A stretch of 64,000 nt of DNA, taken from NCBI RefSeq assembly GCF_003285005.1, contig NZ_QMFA01000021.1:56560-120559 (forward strand). The letters run 5' to 3'. The DNA is from Paenibacillus sp. YN15. GTDB lineage: Bacteria; Bacillota; Bacilli; Paenibacillales; NBRC-103111. Of the stretch, positions 1-8,424 are shown piece by piece. Both the position numbers and the translations under genes were made by a program. The notes under the pieces are model-generated. The model was not told the DNA's origin. It was given only the letters and a program-made list of their open reading frames with translations, and made no database searches. Numbering within the stretch: position 1 is the first letter of the stretch; the number at the start of each line of letters is the position of its first letter.

Positions 1-1
1 T

Positions 2-184
2 GCGCAGAGCGGGGAGGCATGTTCTGCCTTGCTGCCTGATCCTGCGGTCCGGCAGGCCTATCCGTTATTTGGCCCCCCAACGGCCGCTTTTCCTGCTGTG
101 AACCGGCGCTTTGAAGCGAAAATCCCCCGGGGCGGCACCCAGCTTTATTTACTGGGCGGGATGGATGAGTCGGATGTCAATTGA
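2..184 (+). CDS. C-terminal end of an unidentified protein (5' end outside window)
   Basis: An open frame of 60 codons runs from the window edge to a TGA at 182-184 with no stop. The encoded tail reads as ordinary protein, with Pro/Ala-rich stretches followed by a segment ending LYLLGGMDESDVN. I do not recognise the family. The stop codon overlaps the -35 element of the next gene's promoter, so the two genes are packed tightly but transcribed separately. No terminator is visible between them. Confidence 0.5.
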   Translation, partial: AQSGEACSALLPDPAVRQAYPLFGPPTAAFPAVNRRFEAKIPRGGTQLYLLGGMDESDVN

Positions 185-209
185 GTTTTCAAAAAGGCTG
201 TGGTATAGT
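181..209 (+). promoter_or_regulatory. Sigma-A-type promoter of the ABC-F gene
   Basis: TTGAGT at 181-186 and TATAGT at 204-209 are separated by 17 bp. Transcription would start near 216 and give a leader of about 250 nt before the ABC-F start codon. That is unusually long for a simple 5' UTR and fits the attenuator described next. Confidence 0.7.
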
Positions 210-411
210 ACAACTTAACAAACGGATTGGATGTGAAAAGATGCGGAAGTAATGTTCTTGCTCAGATGGAAGCCACTAAAACGGGTAAGCGGATGTTGCC
301 GCTTGTTTTATTGCGCTTTTTTCTGCAAGAAGGTTGCTTCTTCTTCTTTTCACTCAGGATATATAACCTTAGTCATGCGCCGCGCTCTTGGGTATGGCTT
401 GGCTTATATGT

Positions 412-454
412 ATGAGCTGCGGGAGGAGTGCCTTCTTGCAGCTCATATTTTTTT
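412..454 (+). promoter_or_regulatory. Leader attenuator (intrinsic terminator) ahead of the ABC-F gene
   Basis: ATGAGCTGC at 412-420 pairs perfectly with GCAGCTCAT at 438-446 and is followed by seven T at 448-454, only 15 nt before the start codon at 470. A terminator here would stop transcription before the gene. Known genes of the Vga/Lsa/VmlR group are controlled this way, with a translated leader peptide relieving termination when ribosomes stall. A second smaller hairpin (AAGCGG 287-292 with CCGCTT 299-304) and short ORFs starting at ATG 241 (3 codons) and ATG 252 lie in the same leader. Which ORF acts is inference. Confidence 0.65.
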
Positions 455-469
455 GCGGAGGTTATGCGT

Positions 470-1951
470 ATGTCCATGATCCGGGTTACCGATCTGACCT
501 TTGGTTATGACGGCAGCTATGACAATATTTTCGAGAATGTGAGCTTTCAAATCGACACGGACTGGAAGCTGGGGTTCACGGGGCGCAACGGCAGGGGGAA
601 AACCACCTTCTTGAACCTGCTGCTGGGCAAATATGAATACCGCGGCCATATTGCCGCCAGTGTGGAGTTCGAGTATTTCCCGTTTCCGGTACCCCATCCG
701 GAGAACAATACCCTGGATGTGATCGCAGACATTGTTCCCGATTATGTTCATTGGGAGCTTATGCGGGAGCTGACCCTGCTGAAGGTGGACGAGGAAGCCT
801 TATACCGCCCCTTTCAATCCTTGTCCAACGGGGAGCAGACCAAGGTGCTGCTGGCCGCTTTGTTCCTGAAGGAAAACCGCTTCCTGCTGATTGATGAACC
901 CACCAACCACCTGGATATGGCGGCGCGGAAGCTGGTGAGCGACTATTTGCGGGGCAAAAGCGGCTTCATCCTGGTCTCCCATGACCGGGCCTTTTTGGAC
1001 AATTGTGTGGATCATATCCTGTCCATCAACAAAACCAATATTGAGGTTCAACGGGGGAATTTCAGCGACTGGTGGGAGAACAAGGAGCGTAAGGACCAAT
1101 TCGAGCTGGCGGAAAACGATAAGCTGAAGAAGGACATTAAACGTCTGTCGGAGGCGGCTAAACGGACCAGCCACTGGTCCGATGAAGTGGAAAAAACGAA
1201 GAACGGCACCCGCAATTCCGGCTCCAAGGTGGATAAAGGCTATGTCGGGCATAAGGCCGCCAAAATGATGAAACGCTCCAAATCCATGGAGCAGCGGCAG
1301 CATTCCGCCATCGAGGAGAAGTCCAGGCTGCTGAAAAACATTGAAAGCGCGGAAAGCCTGAAGATTGCCCAATTGCCCTATCATAAAGGCCAACTGGCGG
1401 AGCTGGAGAATGTGTCGATTTATTATGGAGACAAGACGGTTTGCGAGGATGTCGGCTTTACCATTGAGCAGGGGGACCGGATTTCGCTGGTTGGCAAAAA
1501 CGGCTCCGGCAAGTCCAGCATCATTAAGCTGATTTGCGGCGGGAGCATCACTTCTTACACGGGAACCTGCAGAATCGGCAGCCAATTGAAAATCTCCTAT
1601 GTGTCCCAGGATACCTCCCATCTGCAGGGCAGCTTGACGGATTATGCCGCGGAGCACGGCATTGACGAAAGCTTGTTCAAGGCCATCCTGCGCAAGCTGG
1701 CTTTCTCCCGGCTCCAGTTTGAAAAGGAGATGTCCGCTTTCAGCGGAGGCCAGAAGAAGAAGGTGCTCATCGCCAAAAGCCTCTGCGAAAAGGTTCACCT
1801 GCATGTGTGGGATGAGCCGCTGAACTTTATTGACGTCATTTCCCGGATGCAAATAGAGGAGCTGCTGCTGGAGCATCGGCCGACCATTCTATTTGTGGAG
1901 CATGACCGGGAATTTGTGGAGAACATTGCTACGAAAACTGTCACTCTTTAA
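470..1951 (+). CDS. Lsa-family ABC-F ribosomal protection protein
   Basis: The 493-residue product has two ABC ATPase domains and no membrane segments. Domain 1 has Walker A GRNGRGKTT, signature LSNGEQ and Walker B LLIDEPTNHLD. Domain 2 has GKNGSGKSS, a signature FSGGQKKK and VWDEP. The charged linker between them is where ABC-F proteins insert a helical arm into the ribosome. The N-terminal phrase TNWKLG-like (TDWKLGFTGRNGRGKT) closely resembles Lsa(A), which gives resistance to lincosamides, streptogramin A and pleuromutilins; the actual spectrum here is inference. I chose ATG 470 because GCGGAGG at 455-461 is 8 nt upstream; ATG 464 is too close. The second domain's Walker B reads DEPLNFID rather than DEPTNHLD, which is common in this family. 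Confidence 0.85.
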   Translation: MSMIRVTDLTFGYDGSYDNIFENVSFQIDTDWKLGFTGRNGRGKTTFLNLLLGKYEYRGHIAASVEFEYFPFPVPHPENNTLDVIADIVPDYVHWELMRELTLLKVDEEALYRPFQSLSNGEQTKVLLAALFLKENRFLLIDEPTNHLDMAARKLVSDYLRGKSGFILVSHDRAFLDNCVDHILSINKTNIEVQRGNFSDWWENKERKDQFELAENDKLKKDIKRLSEAAKRTSHWSDEVEKTKNGTRNSGSKVDKGYVGHKAAKMMKRSKSMEQRQHSAIEEKSRLLKNIESAESLKIAQLPYHKGQLAELENVSIYYGDKTVCEDVGFTIEQGDRISLVGKNGSGKSSIIKLICGGSITSYTGTCRIGSQLKISYVSQDTSHLQGSLTDYAAEHGIDESLFKAILRKLAFSRLQFEKEMSAFSGGQKKKVLIAKSLCEKVHLHVWDEPLNFIDVISRMQIEELLLEHRPTILFVEHDREFVENIATKTVTL

Positions 1952-1960
1952 TGAAAATGA

Positions 1961-1989
1961 AGCATGCCTGTTCGGGGCATGCTTTTTTC
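1961..1989 (+). terminator. Intrinsic terminator after the ABC-F gene
   Basis: AGCATGCC pairs with GGCATGCT across a short loop and is followed by a T-run, 10 nt after the stop codon. Confidence 0.8.
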
Positions 1990-2039
1990 ATTAACCAGGG
2001 CAGTCAGTTGAGGGGAGAACCTTCCTCATCGTGTACGCA

Positions 2040-2340
2040 TTCTGTTACGGAATTCAGCGACCCTTATTGCGGTAAAAACGGGAATTTGGTTTTATTGCGG
2101 AACTGAGAAACCGTTAAATCCATTAGACGTCGAAAAGGAGGGGGAAATAAGGCTGCAGCGGGAAATAAGAGCTTCTCAGTTCCGTCATGGCGGAAACAAG
2201 CCGAAAAAGCAGCTTTAAGAGTCGCTGAGTTCCGCTATTCCAAGCGGGCCGAATAGTAGGTACCGGCGCAGAGACAGCAGGTGCTGGTGCAGAGACGGAA
2301 GGGACGGAGTGGCGCGGCAGTCGCCCATTCTTGAGCATGC
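2040..2340. repeat. Intergenic cluster of CTSAGTTCCG-type repeats
   Basis: The space between the ABC-F gene and the metal ATPase gene has no convincing gene. It holds four variants of one short element whose core is CTSAGTTCCGYWA: inverted near 2045 (TTACGGAATTCAGCGAC) and 2095 (GCGGAACTGAG), direct near 2170 (CTTCTCAGTTCCG) and 2220 (AGTCGCTGAGTTCCGCTA). The same element recurs near 8470 and 56560-56750 of this window. Confidence 0.6.
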
Positions 2341-2360
2341 TCCATTAAGAATTTTTCTCA

Positions 2361-2418
2361 TTGACGCAGGAAAAACCCGGGGGTATAATATGAATAACAC
2401 ATGAGCAACTGTTCATAT
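2361..2418 (+). promoter_or_regulatory. cadA-type promoter overlapped by a SmtB/CadC-like operator
   Basis: TTGACG 2361-2366 and a perfect TATAAT 2384-2389 are 17 bp apart. Directly downstream lies an imperfect palindrome ATGAGCAACTGTTCAT (2401-2416), with an outer pair ATATGAA 2388-2394 / TTCATAT 2412-2418. ArsR/SmtB-family repressors such as CadC and CzrA bind sites of this form over the start point and release DNA when Zn, Cd or Pb binds. No such regulator gene is next to it, so it would act from elsewhere. Confidence 0.65.
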
Positions 2419-2434
2419 ATGAGGAGTGAATCCT

Positions 2435-4753
2435 ATGGGAGCCACTGCGCCGACCTTGAAGAAGAAGCTTATACTGGAAGGTTTGGATTGCGCCAATTGC
2501 GCATTGAAGATTGAGAACGGTGTGAAAAAGCTGGAGGGCATTTCCTCCTGCTCCGTAAATTTCGTCAATAAGACCATGACCATGGAGCTGGACGCCGAAC
2601 GGGATGAGGAGATTATGGCGGAGGCCCGTCAAAAGGTGCTGTCCTTGGAGCCGGGCATCCGGATCATGGAAGCCCAAAAGCCTGCGCCGCGGCAAAAAAT
2701 GGAGCTGAACCGGCATGTGCGCGTGGAGCAAGCCCAATGCTGCGGAGAAGACCATTGCCAGGAAACAGCTGCGGCAAAAGCGCTGGAGCAGGCGGAGGCC
2801 CATGGCCACAGCCACGGCTCCCGTGCGGAGGCGGAGGAGGATTACGGCAGCCATGCTGAGGACGACGGGCACGACCATTCCCATGACCACGGGGCAAACG
2901 CGGTGCGGACCGTGATCCTGCGCCTTATCGCCGGCACCGCTGTTGGGGCTGCCGCCATGCTGTTGTCCTTGGGGACGGCGGCGGAGCTTCTGCTGTTTAT
3001 TGTTTCCTATCTGATTGTAGGCGGAGACATTGTGCTGAAGGCGCTGAAGAATATTGCCCGAGGCCGGGTATTCGATGAATTTTTTCTGATGTCCATTGCC
3101 ACCGTAGGCGCCTTCGTCATCGGGGAGTATCCCGAGGGTGTGGCGGTTATGCTGTTCTATCAGATCGGGGAACTGTTCCAAAGCATTGCCGTTAACCGCT
3201 CCCGCAAATCCATCGGCGACCTGATGGATATCCGTCCCGATTACGCCAACCTAAAGGCGGGGGATGAGGTCAGGCGTGTCAGCCCGGAGGATGTGGAGAT
3301 TGGCGATCTGATCCTGATCCGGCCGGGGGAGAGGGTTCCCTTGGACGGCAGGATTGTAGACGGCCTCTCCGCTATGGATACATCGGCCCTTACCGGCGAA
3401 TCCGTTCCCCGCGAGGTAGCCCCCGGCGATGATGTGCTGGGCGGGTTTATCAACAAGAACGGCGTATTGACTGTCCGGGTGTCGAAGCTGTTCGGGGAAT
3501 CCACCGTGGCCAAGATTCTCGATCTGGTGGAGAACGCCAGCAGCAAAAAAGCGCCCACCGAGAACTTCATTACGAAATTTGCCCGTTATTATACTCCTTT
3601 TGTGGTGATCTTCGCCCTTCTTCTGGCTGTGGTTCCTCCGCTCCTGATCAGCGGGGCCAGCTTCTCGGATTGGGTATACAGGGCGCTGGTGTTCCTGGTC
3701 ATCTCCTGCCCCTGCGCTCTGGTGGTGTCCATTCCGTTGGGCTTCTTCGGCGGTATCGGCGCTTCCTCCAAGAATGGCGTATTAGTGAAGGGAAGCAGCT
3801 ACCTGGAAGCTCTTAATGATGTTAAATATGTGGTATTCGACAAAACGGGCACCCTAACCAAGGGTTCATTTAAAGTAAATGCCATTGTTCCCGCCAACGG
3901 ATGGTCCAAGGAGGAGCTGCTCCGTTACGCGGCTTACGCCGAATTGCACTCCACCCATCCCATCGCCCAGTCCATCCGGGAGGCGTACGGCCAGGAGCTG
4001 AATGAAGGGCAGCTGGCAGATTACAACGAAATCTCCGGACACGGCATTCAGGTAACTTACAGCGGCAAAACAGTGCTGGCCGGCAACGCCAAGCTGATGA
4101 GCCGGGAGCAGATTGCCTTCGCCGCTCCGGCTGAATTGGGCACCATTGTGCATGTGGCGGCAGACGGCCAATATGCAGGGTATCTGGCAATAGCCGATGA
4201 GATCAAACCCGATTCCATCAAGGCCATCCGCTCCTTGAAGAAGCTGGGCATCAAGAAGATTGTAATGCTGACAGGAGACAATAAGGCAGTGGCGGAGGAT
4301 ATTGGACGCAAGCTTGGCGTGGATGAAATCCGGGCGGAGCTCTTGCCCCAGCATAAGGTAGAGGCACTGGAGAAGCTGGATGCGGCCAAACCGGCCAAGG
4401 AAAAAATCGTCTTTGTGGGCGACGGCATCAACGACACGCCGGTGCTGGCCCGTGCCGATGTGGGCGTGGCAATGGGAGGTTTGGGCTCCGATGCCGCTAT
4501 CGAAGCGGCGGATATTGTCATTATGACCGACGAACCCTCCAAGCTGGCGTCCGCCATTCATATTGCCAAAGCGACGCGGCGGATCGTATGGCAGAACATC
4601 CTGTTTGCGCTGGCGATCAAGGGAGTCTTCCTGCTCCTGGGCGCATTCGGCATCGCCACCATGTGGGAAGCCGTTTTCTCCGACGTGGGTGTGACCCTTC
4701 TGGCTGTGTTGAACGCCATGCGGGTGTTGAAAGTGAAAGCAACGGCCATTTAA
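2435..4753 (+). CDS. cadA: Zn2+/Cd2+/Pb2+-exporting P1B-type ATPase (CadA/ZntA family)
   Basis: The 772-residue protein pumps soft divalent metals out of the cell at the expense of ATP. It starts with a heavy-metal-associated domain (DCANCA, residues ~10-75), then a Cys pair (CCGEDHC) and a His/Asp-rich segment around residues 115-155 (HGHSHG, HDHSHDHG) likely to bind metal. Membrane helices follow, with TGES in the actuator domain, the metal-site motif SCPCAL, the phosphorylation loop DKTGTLTKG and GDGINDTP. The final helix carries DVGVTLLAVLNAMR, whose Asp marks Zn/Cd/Pb rather than Cu pumps. ATG 2435 is preceded by GAGGAGTG at 2421-2428. The gene stands alone with its own promoter and metal-type operator and is followed by a terminator. 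Confidence 0.92.
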   Translation: MGATAPTLKKKLILEGLDCANCALKIENGVKKLEGISSCSVNFVNKTMTMELDAERDEEIMAEARQKVLSLEPGIRIMEAQKPAPRQKMELNRHVRVEQAQCCGEDHCQETAAAKALEQAEAHGHSHGSRAEAEEDYGSHAEDDGHDHSHDHGANAVRTVILRLIAGTAVGAAAMLLSLGTAAELLLFIVSYLIVGGDIVLKALKNIARGRVFDEFFLMSIATVGAFVIGEYPEGVAVMLFYQIGELFQSIAVNRSRKSIGDLMDIRPDYANLKAGDEVRRVSPEDVEIGDLILIRPGERVPLDGRIVDGLSAMDTSALTGESVPREVAPGDDVLGGFINKNGVLTVRVSKLFGESTVAKILDLVENASSKKAPTENFITKFARYYTPFVVIFALLLAVVPPLLISGASFSDWVYRALVFLVISCPCALVVSIPLGFFGGIGASSKNGVLVKGSSYLEALNDVKYVVFDKTGTLTKGSFKVNAIVPANGWSKEELLRYAAYAELHSTHPIAQSIREAYGQELNEGQLADYNEISGHGIQVTYSGKTVLAGNAKLMSREQIAFAAPAELGTIVHVAADGQYAGYLAIADEIKPDSIKAIRSLKKLGIKKIVMLTGDNKAVAEDIGRKLGVDEIRAELLPQHKVEALEKLDAAKPAKEKIVFVGDGINDTPVLARADVGVAMGGLGSDAAIEAADIVIMTDEPSKLASAIHIAKATRRIVWQNILFALAIKGVFLLLGAFGIATMWEAVFSDVGVTLLAVLNAMRVLKVKATAI

Positions 4754-4766
4754 GCTGTGTGACTAA

Positions 4767-4810
4767 AGCTGATTCCGGTGGGTTTATACCCGCCGGAGTC
4801 GGCTTTTTTT
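4767..4810 (+). terminator. Intrinsic terminator after cadA
   Basis: A long hairpin (AGCTGATTCCGG with CCGGAGTCGGCT, one G-T pair, loop GTTTATAC) ends in seven T. Confidence 0.85.
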
Positions 4811-4835
4811 GCGCTCCGGCATGTATGCCTTCCAA

Positions 4836-4873
4836 TCTTAATGCAATCTTAATACTGGAGGGAAAGTCATAAT
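4836..4873 (+). promoter_or_regulatory. Probable KdpE box and promoter of kdpDE
   Basis: Two TCTTAAT half-sites (4836-4842, 4847-4853) stand 11 bp apart, the spacing used by OmpR/PhoB-family regulators such as KdpE. A -10-like CATAAT lies at 4868-4873, so the second half-site falls on the -35 position, as for a class II activator. The same arrangement with identical spacing precedes kdpFABC at 9144-9181. Calling it a KdpE site is inference from this pairing. Confidence 0.65.
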
Positions 4874-4979
4874 ACGATCCTGATTTTGTTCGTGATATAC
4901 TTACCCAAATGGGCACCCAAAGCCGCTCGTTTATGTGGCTCCGGAACCATGTTATTCCAGGGAAGCGGGGCAAACCAAC

Positions 4980-7673
4980 ATGCCAGCCATACAAGCCGGA
5001 GATGCAAGCTGGTTCGGGCATAGCCGTAAACCCCCGGACAAAAAACGGGGTACATTAAAAATATTCCTAAGCTTTTCTCCCGGAGCAGGCAAAACCCTTG
5101 CCATGCTAAAAGCGGGCTGCCAGGAGCGGAACGAGGGGAAACAGGTAGCAGCCGGATTTATCCGCCATTATAACAGGCCGGAGCTGTTAACCCTCCTAAA
5201 TGATCTGAAGATGGCTCCGACTGCGGCTTTTCCTGCCGGGAACCCGGATCAGGAAGCCTTCGATTTGGATCGCGCCCTTACCGGAAAGCCGGACTTGATC
5301 CTGCTGGATGATCTTGCCGCTGCCAATCCGCCAGCCTGCCGCCACAAAAAAAGACACCAGGATGTTGAGGAGCTGCTTCGGGCCGGCATACATGTATATA
5401 CAACCTTAAATGTGCAGCAATTGGAGAGCTTGACGGATATCATCCCTTACATTGAAGGAGTTTCCGACATCAGACGGATTCCCGACAATGTGCTGGACAA
5501 TGCCGATTTCCTGGAGCTGGTGGATATTGAACCGAAGGAGCTGATCTCCCGGTATCAAAGAGGGGAGCTGTCATTGGCGGGCGATGCTGCCGCCTATGCT
5601 CCTTTTTTTCAGGAAAAAACCTTGACCCATCTAAGAGAAATTGCGCTTAGGATGACGGCCGCCCAATTAAACCGGATTGCCGCGCGGCTGCGAATCCAAG
5701 CCAATCGGGAGGAATCGGAGGTTAAGGATCATATTCTGGTCTGTCTGTCAGCCGCCTCCTCCAACAAGAAGGTGATCCGCACAGCCGCCCGGATGGCGGA
5801 GGTGTTTCACGCCAGATTTACCGCGCTTTATGTGGAAACATCGGAAGCCAATGAGCTGGCCTGGAAAGATAAAACAGAGCTTCGGGATAATCTGCGTCTG
5901 GCTGAGCAACTAGGGGCCCAGATCGCAACCGTGTATGGGGAGGATATTCCGGGGCAAATTGCGGAATATGCCAGAACCGGCCATGTTTCCAAAATTGTGC
6001 TGGGACGATCCCCCCACAAAAAGCGGGGGTTGTCCAAATCTACAGTGGTGGATAAGCTCATTGCGCAGGTTCCCCATATAGAAACCTATATTATTCCCTA
6101 CCCGGAGCCCTCCGCCCGCAAAAGGCTGTTTCAATATTTGAAGCCGCCCAAGCTGTCGCTGGCGGATGCAGGGAAAACGGCGGTTATTTTGGGTATTTCT
6201 ACGTTAATCGGATTCTGGTTTCACCGGATGGGCTACCGGGAAGCCAATATCATTACCGTATATATTGTGGGGATTCTGCTGCTCGCCACCATGACCCAAG
6301 GAAGAATTTACAGTGCGGCGTCGTCCGTTCTCAGTGTGCTGATTTTTGATTTTTTCTTTACGGTTCCCCGGTATTCCTTCCGTGCTTATGACTCCAATTA
6401 TCTGATTACCTTCCTGCTGATGCTGGGGGCATCCTTCCTGACCAGCACGCTGACCATGCGGGTTAAGCTTCAGGCGCGACAAGCCGCCCAAAAGGCTTAC
6501 AGGACGGAGGCGCTGCTGGAGACCAGCCGCAAATTGCAGCAGGCCCAGGATGCTCCGGCGGTTATTGAGGAGACCGCCCGCCAACTGGTCAAGCTGCTGG
6601 ACCGCACCGTCATTTTTTATACTGCGGATGAAGGGCGGTTGTCGGCCCCGAGGTTCTTTCATAAGCAGGAGCCGGAGCAAGCGCAGCAGCTGCTCACGGA
6701 TGAGAGCGAACGGGCGGTGGCCGACTGGGTATATAAGAACAACAAACATGCCGGAGCCACCACGGATACCTTCTCCGGGGCCCGCTGTCTGTATTTGGCT
6801 GTGCGGGGCGGTGAGACCGTGTTTGCCGTAGTGGCGGTGGTGATGAATGACGGGCAGCCCATAGAGGTGTTCGAGAAAAGCCTCATGATTGCCATGCTGG
6901 GAGAATGCGGATTAGCCTTGGAGAAGACGCGGCTGAATGAACGGCAGCAGGAAATCTCCATGCAGATCCAGCAGGAGCAATTGCGGGCCAATTTGCTGCG
7001 GGGCATCTCTCATGACTTGCGGACCCCCTTGACCAGTATTTCCGGCAACGCAGGCATTCTCATAGGGAACTCCCATGTGTTGAACGAGGCGCAAAAACGG
7101 GGGCTGTATGCGGATATCTATGACGACTCTATCTGGCTGATCCATCTGGTGGAGAACCTGCTGTCCATTACCCGGATTGAAAACGGCACACTCAACCTGA
7201 ACTTCCAGGGGGAATTGATCGAGGATGTGATTGCCGAAGCCTTGCAGCACGTGTCCCGGAATAAGGAGGAGCACCGGATTCAAACGGAGGTTGAGGATGA
7301 TCTCTTGATGGCCCGGATGGATTCCAGGCTTATCGTCCAGGTGCTGATCAATTTAATTGACAATGCCGTAAAATATACCCAGGACGGCTCCCATATCCGG
7401 ATTTCCGCAAAGCGGGAGGACCAGATGGTGCGGGTCGAGGTTGCAGACGATGGTCCGGGCATTCCGGATGAAGCGAAGGCAAGATTGTTTGAGATGTTTT
7501 TCACGGCGGAAATCAGCCGCGGAGACAGCCGGAGGGGCTTGGGTCTGGGGTTATCCCTGTGCAAATCCATTGTTCATGCCCATGACGGCAGCATCGGGGT
7601 GCAAGATAATTGGCCGAAGGGAACCGTGTTTTATTTTACCCTGCCGGCTGCGGAGGTGAACGTATTTGAATAA
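4980..7673 (+). CDS. kdpD: Full-length KdpD sensor histidine kinase
   Basis: This 897-residue protein senses K+ limitation or turgor and phosphorylates KdpE. It has an N-terminal KdpD domain, a universal-stress-protein-like domain (from VKDHILVCL), four membrane helices, a GAF-like region and a kinase core with HDLRTPLTSI and NLIDNAVKY. The N-terminal nucleotide loop is degenerate: SFSPGAGKT replaces the usual GAAPGVGKT, and the Walker B region reads LLDDLAAANPP instead of VDELAHTN. That contrasts with the canonical copy in the protein at 14669. ATG 4980 is chosen over GTG 4935 because AGCGGGG lies 9 nt upstream and homology begins soon after; either is possible. It overlaps kdpE by 8 nt. Confidence 0.88.
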   Translation: MPAIQAGDASWFGHSRKPPDKKRGTLKIFLSFSPGAGKTLAMLKAGCQERNEGKQVAAGFIRHYNRPELLTLLNDLKMAPTAAFPAGNPDQEAFDLDRALTGKPDLILLDDLAAANPPACRHKKRHQDVEELLRAGIHVYTTLNVQQLESLTDIIPYIEGVSDIRRIPDNVLDNADFLELVDIEPKELISRYQRGELSLAGDAAAYAPFFQEKTLTHLREIALRMTAAQLNRIAARLRIQANREESEVKDHILVCLSAASSNKKVIRTAARMAEVFHARFTALYVETSEANELAWKDKTELRDNLRLAEQLGAQIATVYGEDIPGQIAEYARTGHVSKIVLGRSPHKKRGLSKSTVVDKLIAQVPHIETYIIPYPEPSARKRLFQYLKPPKLSLADAGKTAVILGISTLIGFWFHRMGYREANIITVYIVGILLLATMTQGRIYSAASSVLSVLIFDFFFTVPRYSFRAYDSNYLITFLLMLGASFLTSTLTMRVKLQARQAAQKAYRTEALLETSRKLQQAQDAPAVIEETARQLVKLLDRTVIFYTADEGRLSAPRFFHKQEPEQAQQLLTDESERAVADWVYKNNKHAGATTDTFSGARCLYLAVRGGETVFAVVAVVMNDGQPIEVFEKSLMIAMLGECGLALEKTRLNERQQEISMQIQQEQLRANLLRGISHDLRTPLTSISGNAGILIGNSHVLNEAQKRGLYADIYDDSIWLIHLVENLLSITRIENGTLNLNFQGELIEDVIAEALQHVSRNKEEHRIQTEVEDDLLMARMDSRLIVQVLINLIDNAVKYTQDGSHIRISAKREDQMVRVEVADDGPGIPDEAKARLFEMFFTAEISRGDSRRGLGLGLSLCKSIVHAHDGSIGVQDNWPKGTVFYFTLPAAEVNVFE

Positions 7674-8370
7674 GCCTGTGATTCTGGTGGCAGAGGACGA
7701 CAAACCCATCAGCAAGCTGATCACAACCACATTGGAGACCCAGGGCTACAAGTATCTGGAGGCATCCACGGGGGAAATGACGATTATGGAGGCGGTGTCC
7801 CGGCAGCCGGATCTGATGATACTTGACCTGGGCCTGCCGGATATGGACGGGGTGGAGATTATCAGGAAGGTGCGGGCCTGGTCCAATCTGCCCATTATTG
7901 TGGTCAGCGCGCGCAGCGAGGACCGGGACAAGATTGAGGCGCTGGATGCCGGGGCCGATGATTATTTAACCAAACCCTTCAGTGTGGAGGAGCTGCTGGC
8001 CCGGCTGCGGGTGAGCCTGAGGCGGGTCCAGTATGACCGGGATAAGCTCCAGAAGGATGCATCCAGCTTTTCCAACGGGAATTTGCGGATCGATTACGCG
8101 GCGGGAGTGGTTTACCTGCAAGGGGAAGAAATTCATTTGACGCCCAGCGAATATAAGCTGCTTTGTCTGTTGGCCAAAAACGTAGGCAAGGTGCTGACCC
8201 ATAATTATATCCTGCATGAGATTTGGGGCAGCCATTCGTATGATGTGCCTGCTTTGCGGGTCTTTATGGCAACCTTGCGCAAGAAGATCGAAAGCGGCTC
8301 GTCCCAGAAGCTGATCCAAACCCACATCGGCATCGGCTACCGGATGCTGCAGGTCAGTGAGGACGCATAA
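7666..8370 (+). CDS. kdpE: KdpE response regulator
   Basis: The 234-residue OmpR-family regulator has a receiver domain with acidic pocket EDD near residue 10, phosphoacceptor in MILDLGLPDMDG and Lys in TKPFS, then a winged-helix DNA-binding domain ending HIGIGYRM. It should activate kdpFABC when phosphorylated by KdpD. The start is TTG 7666 with CGGAGGTG 7 nt upstream, inside the end of kdpD, so translation of the two is coupled. Confidence 0.92.
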   Translation: MNKPVILVAEDDKPISKLITTTLETQGYKYLEASTGEMTIMEAVSRQPDLMILDLGLPDMDGVEIIRKVRAWSNLPIIVVSARSEDRDKIEALDAGADDYLTKPFSVEELLARLRVSLRRVQYDRDKLQKDASSFSNGNLRIDYAAGVVYLQGEEIHLTPSEYKLLCLLAKNVGKVLTHNYILHEIWGSHSYDVPALRVFMATLRKKIESGSSQKLIQTHIGIGYRMLQVSEDA

Positions 8371-8396
8371 CCTCCATAACATGGCCTATGCCGTTC

Positions 8397-8424
8397 AACC
8401 GTCACGTGAAGTGGCGGTTTTTTT
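8397..8424 (+). terminator. Intrinsic terminator after kdpE
   Basis: AACCGTCAC pairs with GTGGCGGTT around GTGAA-type loop bases and is followed by a T-run. It separates kdpDE from the downstream kdpFABC transcript. Confidence 0.75.
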
